Origin: Chthoniobacterales bacterium
GTDB taxonomy: Bacteria > Verrucomicrobiota > Verrucomicrobiia > Chthoniobacterales > UBA10450
NCBI GenBank assembly: GCA_013821455.1
Contig: JACDGS010000023.1
Coordinates: 1-60,620, forward strand
Length of the DNA: 60,620 bases
Direction: 5' to 3'
A program made the translations under genes and the position numbers. Below, piece by piece: positions 29,997 to 39,956 of the stretch. Under the pieces are notes generated by a model. It worked only from the letters and a program-made list of their open reading frames with translations, ran no database searches and was not told where the DNA came from. Within the stretch, counting starts at the first letter, position 1, and each line of letters opens with the position of its first letter.

Positions 29997-32464
29997 TCAG
30001 CCGGCAGCTCCCGTGAGCAGCGTGCGATCCAAGACGTCCAGAAACTGCCTTACATCGAGCGGTTTCGTCAGGTATTCGGACGCGCCTGCGCTTTTGAGCC
30101 TATCGATCTGCCCGCGCGTGGCGTCAGCACTGATCACGATCACTGGGATGGAAGCGCAGGCCGGATCTCCGCGCAGCCGCACCAGCACTTCATGACCACC
30201 CATATCTGGCAGATTTACATCCAGGAGAATCAGATCGGGCCGATGTTCCCGCGCCATCTTCAAGCCGGCTAATCCTTCGGCTGCGGCGACGAGATTAATC
30301 TGCGGACGGCGCTCCATGAGCCGTTCGATCAGGCGGAGATTGGAGAGATTATCCTCTATATATAATAGAGTGTGTAGACGCCCGGTCGCGATTGCGTTCG
30401 GCGCCGCGATCTCCTGGGACATATCCTCAAAAAGAGACGGTGCTTCCGTGCGCGGGAATTCCACCCAGAAAGTGCTGCCCTGACCGGCACTGCTTTCCAC
30501 TCCCATCGTGCCTTCCATGGCCTCGACCAGACGCTTCGCGACCGCTAATCCCAGACCCGTCCCTTCCACGGTGCTTTGCTCTGCCCCCAGTCTTTCGAAC
30601 GGCATGAAAAGCTGATCGAGTCGCTCCGAGGGAATGCCGATTCCAGTGTCGGCGATCGAAACGCGCATGCGGGCGCCGATCGCTTCGAGGAAAGAGTCAC
30701 CGATCCGCCCAGGCGATTATATTTGATCGCATTGGAAAGAAGATTGATCAGGACCTGCTTTAGCCGCTGGCGGTCTGCCTGGACAAAGAGGGAACAATCT
30801 GGCCCAGGATTGAGCCGAACTTCGCGCGCGCTCGCGAGCGGCTGCACCAGACTAAGGGTCTCCCGGATGGCTTCGCCGATTGCCACCGGCTCGAGCGAAA
30901 GCGAGAGGCCGCCCGCTTCGATGCGGGAGATGTCGAGCACTTCGTTGATCAACTCCAGCAGGTGACGCCCGCCGCGCAGGATGTGCCCGACCCCGTCGTG
31001 TTGTTGCTCGCTTAATTCATCCAACTCGAGCAACTGCGCGAAGCCGAGAATCGCGTTCATCGGCGTGCGCAACTCGTGGCTCATGCGCGAAAGGAATTCG
31101 CTCTTCGCGTGATTGGCGCGGTTCGCTTCGGCTTCCGCCGTTTTGAGCGAATTGCTGACGCGCGTGCGCTCCGTGATGTCGTGCGCCACGCAGAACATGG
31201 TCTTGTCCGCTTCCGACCAGTAGGCCGACCACATCACGTCGATGACCGCACCGTCTTTGCGGATGTAACGATTTTCAAAATCACTGGCCGCGCTTCCAGC
31301 CGTGATCTCGGCGGCAACGCGATTGGTTTTTTCGCGGTCGTCGGGATGCACCAGGTCGATATATGGTTTGCCCATCAGCTCGATCGATTTGTAACCCCAC
31401 AGCGTCTCGCATGCGGCGCTGACCGTCACAAAACGCCCCATCGCATCGATTGTGCAGATGACGTCGCGCGAGTTGTCCATGATGAGCTGGTTCGAATGAA
31501 CCGCCGCTTCTAACTCGTCATGCGCCCCGAGCAACTGCTGGTCCGCCCTGGCCCGCGCCGCGTCGGTCTTAAAAAGCAGGTAGGCATTGCAAGCCACCAG
31601 CGAACCGAAAACCAGCATGTTGGTCACGGTGTAGAGAGCGACGCCCATCTCGGTATCGAAGAACCCCATCCGCTGACCTTCGAGCCGCAGCCAGCCGATC
31701 ACGGCTGGGACCAGGATCGCCGCCGGGAGGAGACGTCGCGCCATCATTCCACCGGCGTTTTTTCCGGTAATCACCGCCAGAAAACCGCGCCGCGCCTGGC
31801 AGGCCATGATCCCAAAAGCGACCGCTAAAAAAGCGACGGCGGTGGGCAAGGCCATCGGAATAAAAGACTGCATTCCATAAAATGCGCGGATGCCATACGC
31901 GTAACCGAGAAGGGCGAGCAACGCCTCAAAACCGCAGACGAGTGCGGCGATGCAAGCCAGTGGGCTCAGTTGCCGTTTTTTTGAATGAATTAAAAACAGC
32001 GCGTTGCCCACGAGGAAAAAATTCAGGGCAGTGTTGGGCGCCATGACGTTGGGCCTGAGAAAACCAACGCTGAGTTTTGCGGGGAAGAGCCATTGATCCA
32101 CGCGTAGATCGGGACCACCCAAAATCGCGACGATCTTTGCCGACCCGATCAGAACAATCAGCAGTGCGCACGCGAGCGATGCCCCGGAGAAAGTAGCGTC
32201 GTCGGTTTTTTCGTCCGAGGAAAGCGCGAGCGAAATCGCGGCCAGCAGAAACGCTACTGCCGTCATCGGGTTCATCGCGACCAGCGCGGGAAGAATTCGT
32301 TTGAGAAGATCGACATCGAACGTCCAGCCGAACAGAACGAGGCTGGCGATGAGCGCTGTGACCACCGCCGACAGAATCACCGCGCGGGGATTCGATTTGC
32401 GAGACTCAATACGGCCGAATATCCCAGGCCCACCGTTTACTCCAGACGAGTCATGCCTTGCCAC
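29997..32464 (-). pseudogene. Membrane PAS hybrid histidine kinase with a frameshift in the ATPase domain
   Basis: The first frame (GTG at 32464 to 30545) encodes eight or so transmembrane helices (about 25-300, MASE-like), one PAS domain (about 325-445), HisKA (SHELRTPMNAILGFAQ) and the start of HATPase (NLLSNAIKYNRLGGSVTLS). A -1 shift near 30690 moves the rest to the frame beginning near 30668, which carries DTGIGIPSERL, GTGLGLAV and a terminal receiver (YIEDNLSN, LLDVNLPDMGG, LTKPLDV). With one base restored the protein would be about 820 aa and conventional. As written, the first ORF ends in about 50 unrelated residues and lacks an ATP lid. Either a real null allele or a sequencing indel. 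Confidence 0.82.
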
Positions 32465-32541
32465 GATGAAGCAATAAGCCCTGAACGTGCCTCGGCGTAG
32501 CGGTGGAACTCTGTTTTCGCGCGGAAATTTCCCTGAACCGC

Positions 32542-33173
32542 ATGCCTAACGACTTATCAACCTCGACGCCTTCCCAATCGGCCGCTCGCAAATTGCGCAT
32601 TCTCCTCGCGGACGACCACGAGATCGTGCGGCAGGGCGCGCGCGCACTGATCGAACGCCGGCCGGAGTGGGAAATCTGCGGCGAAGCTGGTGATGGCCGG
32701 AGCGCGGTTGCCTGGCCGAGAAGCTCCGACCCGACATCGCGGTCATCGATCTCGGCATGCCGGAGCTGAACGGCCTCGACGCCACCCGCCAGATCAAACG
32801 CGCTTTGCCCACCTGCGAAATTCTCATTTTTACCGGCGAAGAAGACGACAAGTTGATTCATGACGTCGTCGCCGCGATCGAAGCGCTCAGTAACCACAAG
32901 CATTATTTCACCACGAAAATTTCCGAGGTCGTCTTCGCGCGTTATCTTGATGGCAAAGCGGCTTCCGCCGAAGGGCGCGAATTGACCGCGCGCGAGCGTG
33001 AGATCGTGCAGTTACTCGCGGAAGGGAAGCGCAACAAAGAAGCCGCTGCGGTGCTCGGGATCAGCATCAAGACGGTCGAGACGCATCGCGCCACGATCAT
33101 GAATAAACTCGGTCTCGACTCCTTCGCCGATCTCGTCCGCTACGCGATCCGGCAAAAGATCATCCAAGCCTGA
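32542..33173 (+). pseudogene. LuxR/NarL-type response regulator with frameshift and internal deletion
   Basis: The ATG at 32542 is followed directly by CCTAACGA (copy of the 9-mer at 32544-32552). The receiver begins with LLADDHEIVRQGARALIE. Near 32712 one base is missing, and the phospho-Asp strand continues in another frame as EKLRPDIAVIDLGMPELNG. Further on, IHDVVAA joins directly to IEALSNHKHYF. About 20 residues, including the segment that normally holds the conserved Lys (LKSD-like), are absent in frame. The HTH domain is complete (LTAREREIVQLLAEG, TVETHRATIMNKL). Relatives regulate transcription after phosphorylation; this one is unlikely to respond normally. It is divergent from the membrane kinase gene next to it, 77 bases away, a probable cognate pair. 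Confidence 0.8.
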
Positions 33174-33297
33174 TCATTCCGCTTTCGTCGTAATTGTCCT
33201 CCTCGACTCGACTCTACGTACAAGCCCCAGGCGTGAATCAGGAGTCGTCGCTCCCTCCCGGGGGCACGGGAAAGGCTACTCAGCGCAGCGAACGCTT

Positions 33298-33690
33298 ATG
33301 GACAAACCTCGCATTTTGATTGTGGACGATGATGCGGCGCTTTCGCGTCTCGTCGGTCTCTCACTGGAGAAAACTCGGCTTTATCAAGTGCGGGTTGAGA
33401 ATCGCTCGCGCCAGGCCCTGGCTTGCGCGCGCGAGTTTCAACCTCATTTGGTCCTGCTTGATGTCGATATGCCGGGTATGGACGGCGGGGCGGTCGCGGC
33501 GCAGTTGCGCGCCGACACCTCGCTGCGCGATCTGCACATCATCTTTTTCACCTCCCTCATTTCCCAGAAGGAAGCTGGTCAAAACCTCATCTCGCGGGGC
33601 GGCGATCTCTTTCTCCCAAAACCGATCGACACCGCCGCGCTCGTCCACTCGATCGAGATTGTCCTCAGTCAGACGCCGACTGTGGCCTGA
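33298..33690 (+). CDS. Single-domain response regulator
   Basis: A 130-aa receiver with no output domain. Acidic VDDDA, phospho-Asp in LLDVDMPGMDG, Thr/Ser position in FFTSL and Lys in LPKPIDT are all present. Single-domain receivers pass phosphate between kinases and Hpt proteins or act by protein contact. It precedes two REC-kinase-REC genes on the same strand, with a gap of 26 bases to the next, and probably belongs to their phosphorelay. The upstream 124 bases include a stretch resembling the CGTCCTCGTCC repeat (near 33190) but no gene. Confidence 0.85.
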   Translation: MDKPRILIVDDDAALSRLVGLSLEKTRLYQVRVENRSRQALACAREFQPHLVLLDVDMPGMDGGAVAAQLRADTSLRDLHIIFFTSLISQKEAGQNLISRGGDLFLPKPIDTAALVHSIEIVLSQTPTVA

Positions 33691-33716
33691 CGAGCGTGCG
33701 CGCGCCCCCCGCTTTC

Positions 33717-35326
33717 ATGATCACGATGAGCCAGAAAGAGGCGCGCATTTTGATCGTGGACGACAACGTCTCCAACCTTGCGTTGCTCAACAACATGCTG
33801 GGCCGGATCGGCTATAAGGATCTGCGGCAGACGACCGATTCGCGCCAAGTGGTCGGGCTCGTGGCCGAGTTCAAGCCCGACCTCATCATCCTCGACCTGA
33901 TGATGCCGCACCTGGACGGCTTTGAGGTCATGCAGCAACTCGAGAGCGTGATCCCGGCAGACACCTATCTTCCGATTCTGGTCCTGACCGCGGACATCGC
34001 AGCGCCGACGAAACGCAAGGCGCTGGCCGCAGGCGCGACTGATTTTCTACACAAGCCTTTCGATGCCTCCGAGATTTTCATGCGCATCCGCAATCTGTTG
34101 CAGTCGCGTTTTTTGCATCTCGCGGCGCAGAATCAGAACCAGCTCCTCGAGCAAAAGGTGGCGGAACGAACGACGGAACTCTCCACTGCCCTCGAACAGC
34201 TGAAAGAGACGCAACGCGTGATGTTGCAGCAGGAACGGCTCCGCGCCTTTGGCGAAATGGCTGGCGGAGTAGTGCACGATTTTAATAACGCGCTCATGTC
34301 GGTCATCGGTTACAGCGAACTGATTCTGAACGATCCGACGGTGCTCGATGACAAGCCGACGGTGCTTGATTACCTCAAGACCATGAACACGGCCGGACGC
34401 GACGCCGCCCACGTCGTCGGACGGTTGCGTGAATTTTACCGGCCGCGCGAGGAGACCGATGTCTTCGAATCCGTCTCGCTCAACCAGTTGATCGAGCAGG
34501 TGGCCTCGCTCACCCAGCCGAAGTGGAAAGATCAGGCGCTGGCCGATGGCCGGACGATCGCGCTTGAACTCGACCTGGAAAAAGTTCCGACGATCGCCGG
34601 CAATCCCGCCGAGCTGCGCGAGGTTTTCACCAATCTGATCTTCAATGCAGTGGACGCGATGCCATCCGGCGGCACCATCACGCTCCGGACCTATCGCTCG
34701 GCGGACAAGGTCAGCTTCGAGGTGATCGACACCGGCGTCGGGATGACAGAAGAGGTGCGGACGCGCTGTCTGGAACCGTTCTTCTCCACCAAAGGCAATC
34801 GCGGCACCGGCCTCGGATTATCCATGACCTTCGGCGTGATCAAACGACATGAGGGGGAATTGGAAATTGAAAGCGAGCCGGGTCGGGGCACCACTTTCCG
34901 CATCAATTTTCCCAGCCAGGTGAAGATCTTCGAAGCCGCCGAAGCGGAAGCGGTCATTGCGCAGCGTCCGTTGCGGATCCTGGTGGTGGACGATGAAACC
35001 GTCTCACGTGACGTGGTGCACAAGTACCTCGTGGCCGATGGCCATGAGGTCGTCCTTGCCACCGGTGGCGAGGAAGGCCTGGAGCGTTTTCAGGCGGAGA
35101 ACTTCGATCTCGTCGTGACCGATCACGCCATGCCGGGGGTGAACGGACGCAAATGGCCGGATCGATCAAGTCGGCCCGCGCGGCGCAACCGATCCTGATG
35201 CTGACGGGCTTCACCGATCCCGCGCTGCGCATCCAGGAAAAGCCGGCCGGCGTAGATATGATGCTCACGAAACCGATCCCGCAAAAAGATCTCCGCGCCG
35301 CGGTCGCTCAGCTCTGCCCTTCATAA
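33717..35326 (+). pseudogene. REC-HisKA-HATPase-REC hybrid kinase, frameshifted in the last receiver
   Basis: The ATG at 33717 (or 33726) begins MITMSQKEARILIVDDN. Receiver 1 (LILDLMMPHLDG, LHKPFD) spans about 10-130. A coiled coil and an NtrB-like HisKA follow (GGVVHDFNNALMSVIGYSEL), then HATPase (NLIFNAVDAMPSGG, DTGVGMTEE, GTGLGLSM) and receiver 2 up to VVTDHAMPGVNG. Near 35145 one base is lost. The in-frame version ends at 35198 with unrelated residues. The restored frame continues QMAGSIKSARAAQPILMLTG and LTKPIPQKDLRA to a TAA at 35324-35326, one base before the next ATG. That close junction shows where the ancestral gene ended. Kinase activity may survive; the second receiver lacks its Thr and Lys. 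Confidence 0.8.
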
Positions 35327-35327
35327 A

Positions 35328-37095
35328 ATGACGACTGCGCGCCTAACGACAGACGATCTCCATGCAGCAGGAGAGGTGATTCCCTGTCTGCCGCTTCCTG
35401 TTCAGCCGGTGCACTCATTAACTCACAGTCTGGCGCCGCCGGCCGCTCCCCTCCCCGGCCATGATACGCTCACGCATGCGCTCATCGCGGCCGCGAAGAT
35501 TCTCATCATCGATGACGAAGCCTCAAACGTGCGCCTGCTCGAGCGCATCCTGAAGCGCGCGAATTGTCAGAACGTGATCAGCACCACGGATTCGCGGGAA
35601 GCGCTCGTTTCTTTTGAAAAACATGCGTCCGACCTCGTGCTGACGGATTGGATGATGCCGCATGCCGATGGCCTCGCCGTCTTGCGACACCTGCGCGGCA
35701 GCCTCGGGAGCGACGAATACCTGCCGATCGTCGTCCTCACCGCCGACATGACAGCGGAGACGAAACGCAAAGCACTCGCAGCCGGAGCGACGGATTTTTT
35801 GACCAAGCCATTCGACCAAATGGAAGTGCTTTTGCGCATTGGAAATTTGCTGCAAGCCCGGGCCGCGCACCTGAAGATTCAGGAACAAAACGCCACGCTC
35901 GAAGACCACGTGCGCGAACGCACCATAGACCCCGAAAAGGCCCTGACCGAATTGAAGAACACCCAGCGCCAGGTGGTGCAGCAGGAACGCCTCGCCGCCC
36001 TCGGCACCATGGCCGGCGGCATCGCGCACGACTTCAATAACGCGCTCAGCGTCATCATGGGTTTCAGCGAAATCCTGCTCAGGGACGCCGAAGAAGGTCA
36101 CACCAAAGAAAAAACGATACAGGCCTTGAAGACCATCCTCACGGCGGCGGGGGATGCCTCGAAGATCGTGGGACGTCTGCGCGAGTTTTATCGGCAGGAC
36201 GACGCCGACGACGTGCATCTGCCAGTGAACTTCAATGAGCTGCTCGAGCAGGCTCTGTTTCTCACGAAGCCGCGCTGGGAAACGCAATCGCGTGCGGCAG
36301 GGATTCCCATTCAGATCGAGACCCACTTCGATCCGATCGGGCTGATCTCGGGCGATGCCGCAGCGTTGCGCGAGGTCTTGACGAACCTGATCTTCAACGC
36401 GGTAGATGCGATGCCGGGCGGCGGCACGATCACGCTCCGGACTCTCGCGAGGGAAGATGCGGTCGTCGTCGAAGTGAGCGATACCGGGAGCGGGATGAGT
36501 GACGAAGTGCGCGAGCGATGCCTCGAGCCGTTCTTCACCACGAAAGGCGAGAAAGGCACCGGCCTCGGGCTCGCCATGGTCTTCGGCATCGTGCAGCGAC
36601 ACGCCGGCGCGGTGGATTTAAGGAGCGCACCCGGAGAAGGCACCACCTTCAGCCTGCGTTTTCCCACCGTCGAAGACTTTGGCGAAACGGAGGTCGCCGC
36701 AGCGATCGAGCTGCATCGCCCGCTCCACATCCTCGTGGTGGAAGATCAACCGATCCTTTGCCAGCTCCTTTGCGATTACCTTGGAAGCCGACATGCATTC
36801 CGTGGAAACCGCGGAAAACGGACGCGAGGCACTGGAGAAATTCCGGCAGGGGGGCTTCGATCTTATCGTCACCGATCACGTCATGCCGGAGATGAACGGC
36901 GAGCAGCTCGCCGCCGCCATCAAACAGCTCGCGCCGGAAATTCCCGTTATCCTCCTCACCGGTTACGCGGACGATTCTTTCTCTGCCCGCAGCGCGCCGG
37001 ATGCGATCGACCTCGTCCTAGGAAAACCGCTCTTGCGCACCGCGCTGCGGGGCGCCATCGCAGAGGTCATGGGCAGGAAACCCGGCAGCGTCTAA
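35328..37095 (+). pseudogene. REC-HisKA-HATPase-REC hybrid kinase, frameshifted in the last receiver
   Basis: Paralogue of the preceding gene, with the same architecture and a longer N-terminus that contains GCCTAACGA shortly after the start (35341-35349). Receiver 1 has LVLTDWMMPHADG and LTKPFD; HisKA has GGIAHDFNNALSVIMGFSEI; HATPase has NLIFNAVDAMPGGG, DTGSGM and GTGLGLAM. In receiver 2 an extra base near 36783 shifts the frame after LLCDY. The true continuation (EADMHSVETAENGREALEKF, VTDHVMPEMNG, LGKPLL) is in the other frame and ends at 37095. The shifted frame runs on to 37370 across the HTH gene. The damage sits in the same domain as in its neighbour but at a different site, so the two events are independent. 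Confidence 0.8.
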
Positions 37096-37139
37096 GCAAG
37101 AGATGTTCATGGTCGCACTCTTGTGCGACGCCGCCCAGC

Positions 37140-37349
37140 TCAGACCTTCAGCAGTCGCACGAGTTCAGTGCGCGGAATGAGCAGCTTGCCGCGAAGCACG
37201 CGACAAGCCCGCAACTTTCCTCGTTGGATCAAGCGGTAAACGCTGAAGTAATCGACACCCAGGAGGTCGGCTGCTTCCTGCACGGAATAAGCGAGACGCT
37301 CCCGCTCAGCGGCAGGCTGAAGAGAAGGGAGAGGAGGTGGACGGTTCAT
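37140..37349 (-). CDS. Excisionase-like MerR-type HTH protein, copy outside the element
   Basis: A 69-aa protein with the helix-turn-helix signature YSVQEAADLLGVDYFSVYRL followed by IQRGKLRACRVLRGKLLIP and TELVRLLKV, the DNA-binding excisionase fold (HTH_17). A close paralogue (about 80% identical over the shared part) lies at 38968 inside the element in the same orientation, and a decayed one at 16321. This copy lies just outside the left att repeat. It may belong to an earlier element that used the same tRNA, or to this element if the true boundary is further left. Such proteins bend attachment-site DNA for excision or repress the integrase. Confidence 0.78.
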   Translation of the reverse strand: MNRPPPLPSLQPAAERERLAYSVQEAADLLGVDYFSVYRLIQRGKLRACRVLRGKLLIPRTELVRLLKV

Positions 37350-37506
37350 ACAGGAGCGCCGACGATATAGAGGCCCCGCCGCGCAACGGCTCTAACGCTG
37401 GAGCGACACGCACTGCGCTCATCGCAGCGTTATTGATGATGGTAGGTGCGGAGAAGCGAACCTTCGAGCGCCTAAAAATCCGACCTGTGGTTTTGGAGGC
37501 TTGTAA

Positions 37507-37582
37507 TGGAGCCGGCAATCGGGCTCGAACCGATGACCTGCTGATTACAAATCAGCTGCTCTACCAACTGAGCTATGCCGGC
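37507..37582 (-). tRNA. tRNA-Thr(UGU)
   Basis: The minus strand folds as a complete 76-nt tRNA with encoded CCA. The acceptor GCCGGCA pairs with TGCCGGC. The D stem is GCTC/GAGC, the anticodon stem GCTGA/TCAGC around loop TTTGTAA (anticodon TGT), and the T stem ATCGG/CCGAT around TTCGAGC. Every stem pair is canonical. Its 5' 49 nt plus three upstream bases form the att core repeated at 47494-47545. The sequences upstream of its 5' end now belong to the integrated element, so its promoter is element-borne or internal to the att region. Confidence 0.95.
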
Positions 37583-37585
37583 ATT
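37534..37585. repeat. Left attachment repeat (52-bp direct repeat, tRNA-Thr 5' half)
   Basis: Identical over 52 bases to 47494-47545. It covers nucleotides 1-49 of tRNA-Thr, including the anticodon arm, plus three bases 5' of the tRNA. Identity stops abruptly on both sides, as expected for the core recombined by a tyrosine integrase. Confidence 0.9.
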
Positions 37586-37627
37586 TGCGAGGGAAAAATG
37601 AGGTCCATCTTACCCTCGAAAGAACAC

Positions 37628-37653
37628 ATCTTATACGCCAATCTTATACACTG
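37628..37653. promoter_or_regulatory. Left arm-type repeats (two 13-bp direct repeats)
   Basis: ATCTTATACGCCA and ATCTTATACACTG follow each other with a 13-bp period, 43 bases inside the left att core. The same pair occurs at the right end (47345-47370) with the same period. They are good candidates for integrase N-terminal arm-binding sites. Confidence 0.6.
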
Positions 37654-37700
37654 TCGAGAAACGCACGCGTTTCGTCGACACCGCGTTGCAATTGACCGAA

Positions 37701-38945
37701 ATGAGGGCGCGCCCTTCGGCGTCCGTGTACTTTTCCCGACTCCGCGACAGATTCGCTCCGCTGCTGGAGCGGCCAGAGCTGGCGGAGGGCTCAGTATGCG
37801 TGGCGGTAATGCGCGGCGTAACGCCGCGCGGCCGTCTTGTGAACACGCCGAACGAAAGCGATTGGGAAGCAACTCCGATCCAGAACCTGACGCGATATCG
37901 CACATCGGGTACATACTTCGCACGTTTTCGAGTCGGTAAGAAACTCGTTTGGAAAAGCCTGAAGACGACCGTCTTTTCGGTCGCAAGACAGCGGCTGTCG
38001 GACATGATCCGCGAGCATCGCGCAAAGGCTCAATCGGTGACAGCGTTCGCCAACGGCAAGATGAACATGGGCGATGCGGCGGCGGTTTATCTTCAGAAGG
38101 TCAAGGCGAACGTCTCATTGAAGCCACGTTCGAAGGATTACCGCGAAATGATGATCGACTTCATCCGGCGCTCCTGGCCGGCGCTGATGGAGACAGATGT
38201 GCGGAAGGTGACTGAGCGGGATTGCGAGAATTGGCTCATGCGCTATCAGCAACGGTACGCGCCCACTGTGGTCAACAACAGCATCGGGACGTTACGCGGA
38301 ATCTTCGATGAGGCGATCAGGACCGGTGCACGCTTCGACAATCCCGCTGCTGAGCTTTCGCGCGTGAGGGTGCGAGCGAAGCGGCTCGAGCTGCCATCAC
38401 GTGAGAACTTCTTGAAGTTCGTTGAGGAGATTCGTACGGCCGGTGCGCGTCAGTCGAAGGATTGCGCAAACCTGGTGCGATTTCTCGCCTACAGCGGTAT
38501 GCGCATTGGCGAGGCTAGATTCGTCACTTGGGCGGATGTGAATTTTAGCCGTCGCGAGCTGCAGGTACGCGGCGATCCTGAGACAGCAACGAAGAACGGA
38601 GAAACGCGTCATATCCCCATGATCGATCAGTTAGACGAGATGCTGACACAGTTACGGCAAGAGCGGCCGGATGAGTCATTAAGCGCAACCGTCATGCGCG
38701 TTTTCGAATGTCAGAACAGTATGACGCATGCAGCCGAGAAGATCGGAATGAAGCGGATCACGCATCACGATCTGCGCCATCTGTTCGCGACAATTTGTAT
38801 CGAGAGCGGAGTGGACATCCCGACGGTGTCGCGCTGGCTTGGACACAAAGACGGGGGTGCGCTTTGCATGAAAACGTACGGTCATTTGCGACAGGATCAT
38901 AGCTTCGCACAGGCACGACGAGTGAATTTTGGCGTCGCAACCTAG
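37701..38945 (+). CDS. int: Tyrosine recombinase / integrase
   Basis: About 414 aa from the ATG at 37701; a TTG at 37686 and later GTG starts are alternatives, as the N-terminus is poorly constrained. An arm-binding or AP2-like N-terminal part contains WKSLKTTVFSVARQRL, then a SAM-like core-binding domain (MNMGDAAAVYLQKV onward), then the catalytic domain. The catalytic residues are visible: Arg in AYSGMRIGEARF, His and Arg in THHDLRHLFAT, His in RWLGHKD and Tyr in MKTYGHLR. It lies about 115 bases from the left att repeat and reads into the element. It is expected to integrate and excise this element at tRNA-Thr, using the HTH protein at 38968 as directionality factor. Confidence 0.93.
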   Translation: MRARPSASVYFSRLRDRFAPLLERPELAEGSVCVAVMRGVTPRGRLVNTPNESDWEATPIQNLTRYRTSGTYFARFRVGKKLVWKSLKTTVFSVARQRLSDMIREHRAKAQSVTAFANGKMNMGDAAAVYLQKVKANVSLKPRSKDYREMMIDFIRRSWPALMETDVRKVTERDCENWLMRYQQRYAPTVVNNSIGTLRGIFDEAIRTGARFDNPAAELSRVRVRAKRLELPSRENFLKFVEEIRTAGARQSKDCANLVRFLAYSGMRIGEARFVTWADVNFSRRELQVRGDPETATKNGETRHIPMIDQLDEMLTQLRQERPDESLSATVMRVFECQNSMTHAAEKIGMKRITHHDLRHLFATICIESGVDIPTVSRWLGHKDGGALCMKTYGHLRQDHSFAQARRVNFGVAT

Positions 38946-38967
38946 AGCGGCGTCTTGTTTGCTGTTC

Positions 38968-39180
38968 TCAGCCCTTCAGAAGGCGCAAAAGTTCTGACCG
39001 CGGCACGAGCAGCTTTCCGCGGAGTGCACGGCAAGCGCGCAGTTTACCGCGCTGGATCAGGCGATAGACACTAAAGTAATCAACGCCGAGCAGATCCGCC
39101 GACTCTTGCACTGAATAAGCGAGTCGTTCTGTTTCGCTCGCGGCGGTTTGCGGCTGTGACGCAATAGCGACGGTTTCCAT
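38968..39180 (-). CDS. Excisionase-like MerR-type HTH protein
   Basis: A 70-aa protein from the ATG at 39180; a longer 85-aa form from 39225 is possible. It has YSVQESADLLGVDYFSVYRL, IQRGKLRACRALRGKLLVP and SELLRLLKG. It is convergent with the integrase, 22 bases from its stop. It is the in-element paralogue of the gene at 37140 and the more likely recombination directionality factor. Confidence 0.8.
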   Translation of the reverse strand: METVAIASQPQTAASETERLAYSVQESADLLGVDYFSVYRLIQRGKLRACRALRGKLLVPRSELLRLLKG

Positions 39181-39237
39181 AGCTGACCCGACCGTACAAG
39201 CCTCCCGACGGTCCGGCGCTCCCACCGCGGAGCAGAT

Positions 39238-39561
39238 TTACTGATGCTGATACGAGCGAAAGAAACGCGGTTCCGGCGAACGAGTCAGGCGCGCGACAAA
39301 TCTTCCGGTTGCATAGCCGAGAACAACAAACGCAGCCAAGCCCAAGGCCACGAGGATCGCACCGTCGGAATTTGTCTTTGGCAAACGAGAGCTGCCCATG
39401 ACAGCCAGCCCGATGAGGAGGGCGACGAACGCGAATATTCCGCCAATTCTTGAGCGCTCTTTACGCGTCGCACCGCGGACGATCTCGGCTCCGCATCCGG
39501 CGCAGACATTCGCTCGTTCATGAACGTGCGTTTGACAGTGTGGGCACACCAAAGTCTTCAC
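39238..39561 (-). CDS. Zinc-ribbon two-helix membrane protein
   Basis: A 107-aa protein. Two CxxC knuckles (CPHCQTHVHERANVCAGCGA) form an N-terminal zinc ribbon. Two hydrophobic helices follow (about 40-58 and 68-88) and a short basic tail. Such proteins are common but uncharacterised. It lies between the excisionase-like gene and the small gene downstream of the relaxase, on the same strand. No role in transfer can be assigned. Confidence 0.6.
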   Translation of the reverse strand: MKTLVCPHCQTHVHERANVCAGCGAEIVRGATRKERSRIGGIFAFVALLIGLAVMGSSRLPKTNSDGAILVALGLAAFVVLGYATGRFVARLTRSPEPRFFRSYQHQ

Positions 39562-39608
39562 GCCTTAAAGATAGCCGGTGATGCTTCGGAGCGGGAGAAA
39601 ATTCGTTT

Positions 39609-39956
39609 CTACTTCGCTTCTTCGATACGAATGCGGGAGATCACTTCGCTGTCGCCGGTTTGCAACTGCGCGTATCGTTCGGGCACTGCGCGGACCCATT
39701 TTACAGCAAAGTCTTGCAGGGCAACGAGCAGCGGGCGCAGATTCTGACCCGTAATCTCCACCTCGTGCGCGGAAAACGTCAACCGCAGCGTCTCAGTGTC
39801 ATTGGCGTGCATCAGCCCCGCCGTCACCAGATGGTGGTAAGGAAACAAGCGCGCATCGGTCCTCGAAGTCTCAATGCGCAAACAAGCGCAAGGAGCTTCA
39901 CGCTGCCAGCACGTGAGCGCGGGCGGTGCGGTTCGTCTGTTGATTTCGGATTTCAT
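39609..39956 (-). CDS. Hypothetical small protein after the relaxase
   Basis: About 115 aa from the ATG at 39956, overlapping the relaxase 3' end by 59 bases. Recognisable only as a compact alpha/beta-looking sequence (LRLTFSAHEVEITGQNLRPL, then LQDFAVKWVRAVPERYAQLQ, then SEVISRIRIEEA). I know no family for it. Position and overlap suggest co-expression with the relaxase. A shorter start at MHANDTETLRL is possible. Confidence 0.5.
   Translation of the reverse strand: MKSEINRRTAPPALTCWQREAPCACLRIETSRTDARLFPYHHLVTAGLMHANDTETLRLTFSAHEVEITGQNLRPLLVALQDFAVKWVRAVPERYAQLQTGDSEVISRIRIEEAK

Noticed and set aside
37140-39180. The two HTH copies as the true boundaries of the mobile element
   Set aside because: They are only about 75-80% alike and coding, whereas the 52-bp repeats are identical and lie in a tRNA next to the integrase, as expected for att sites.
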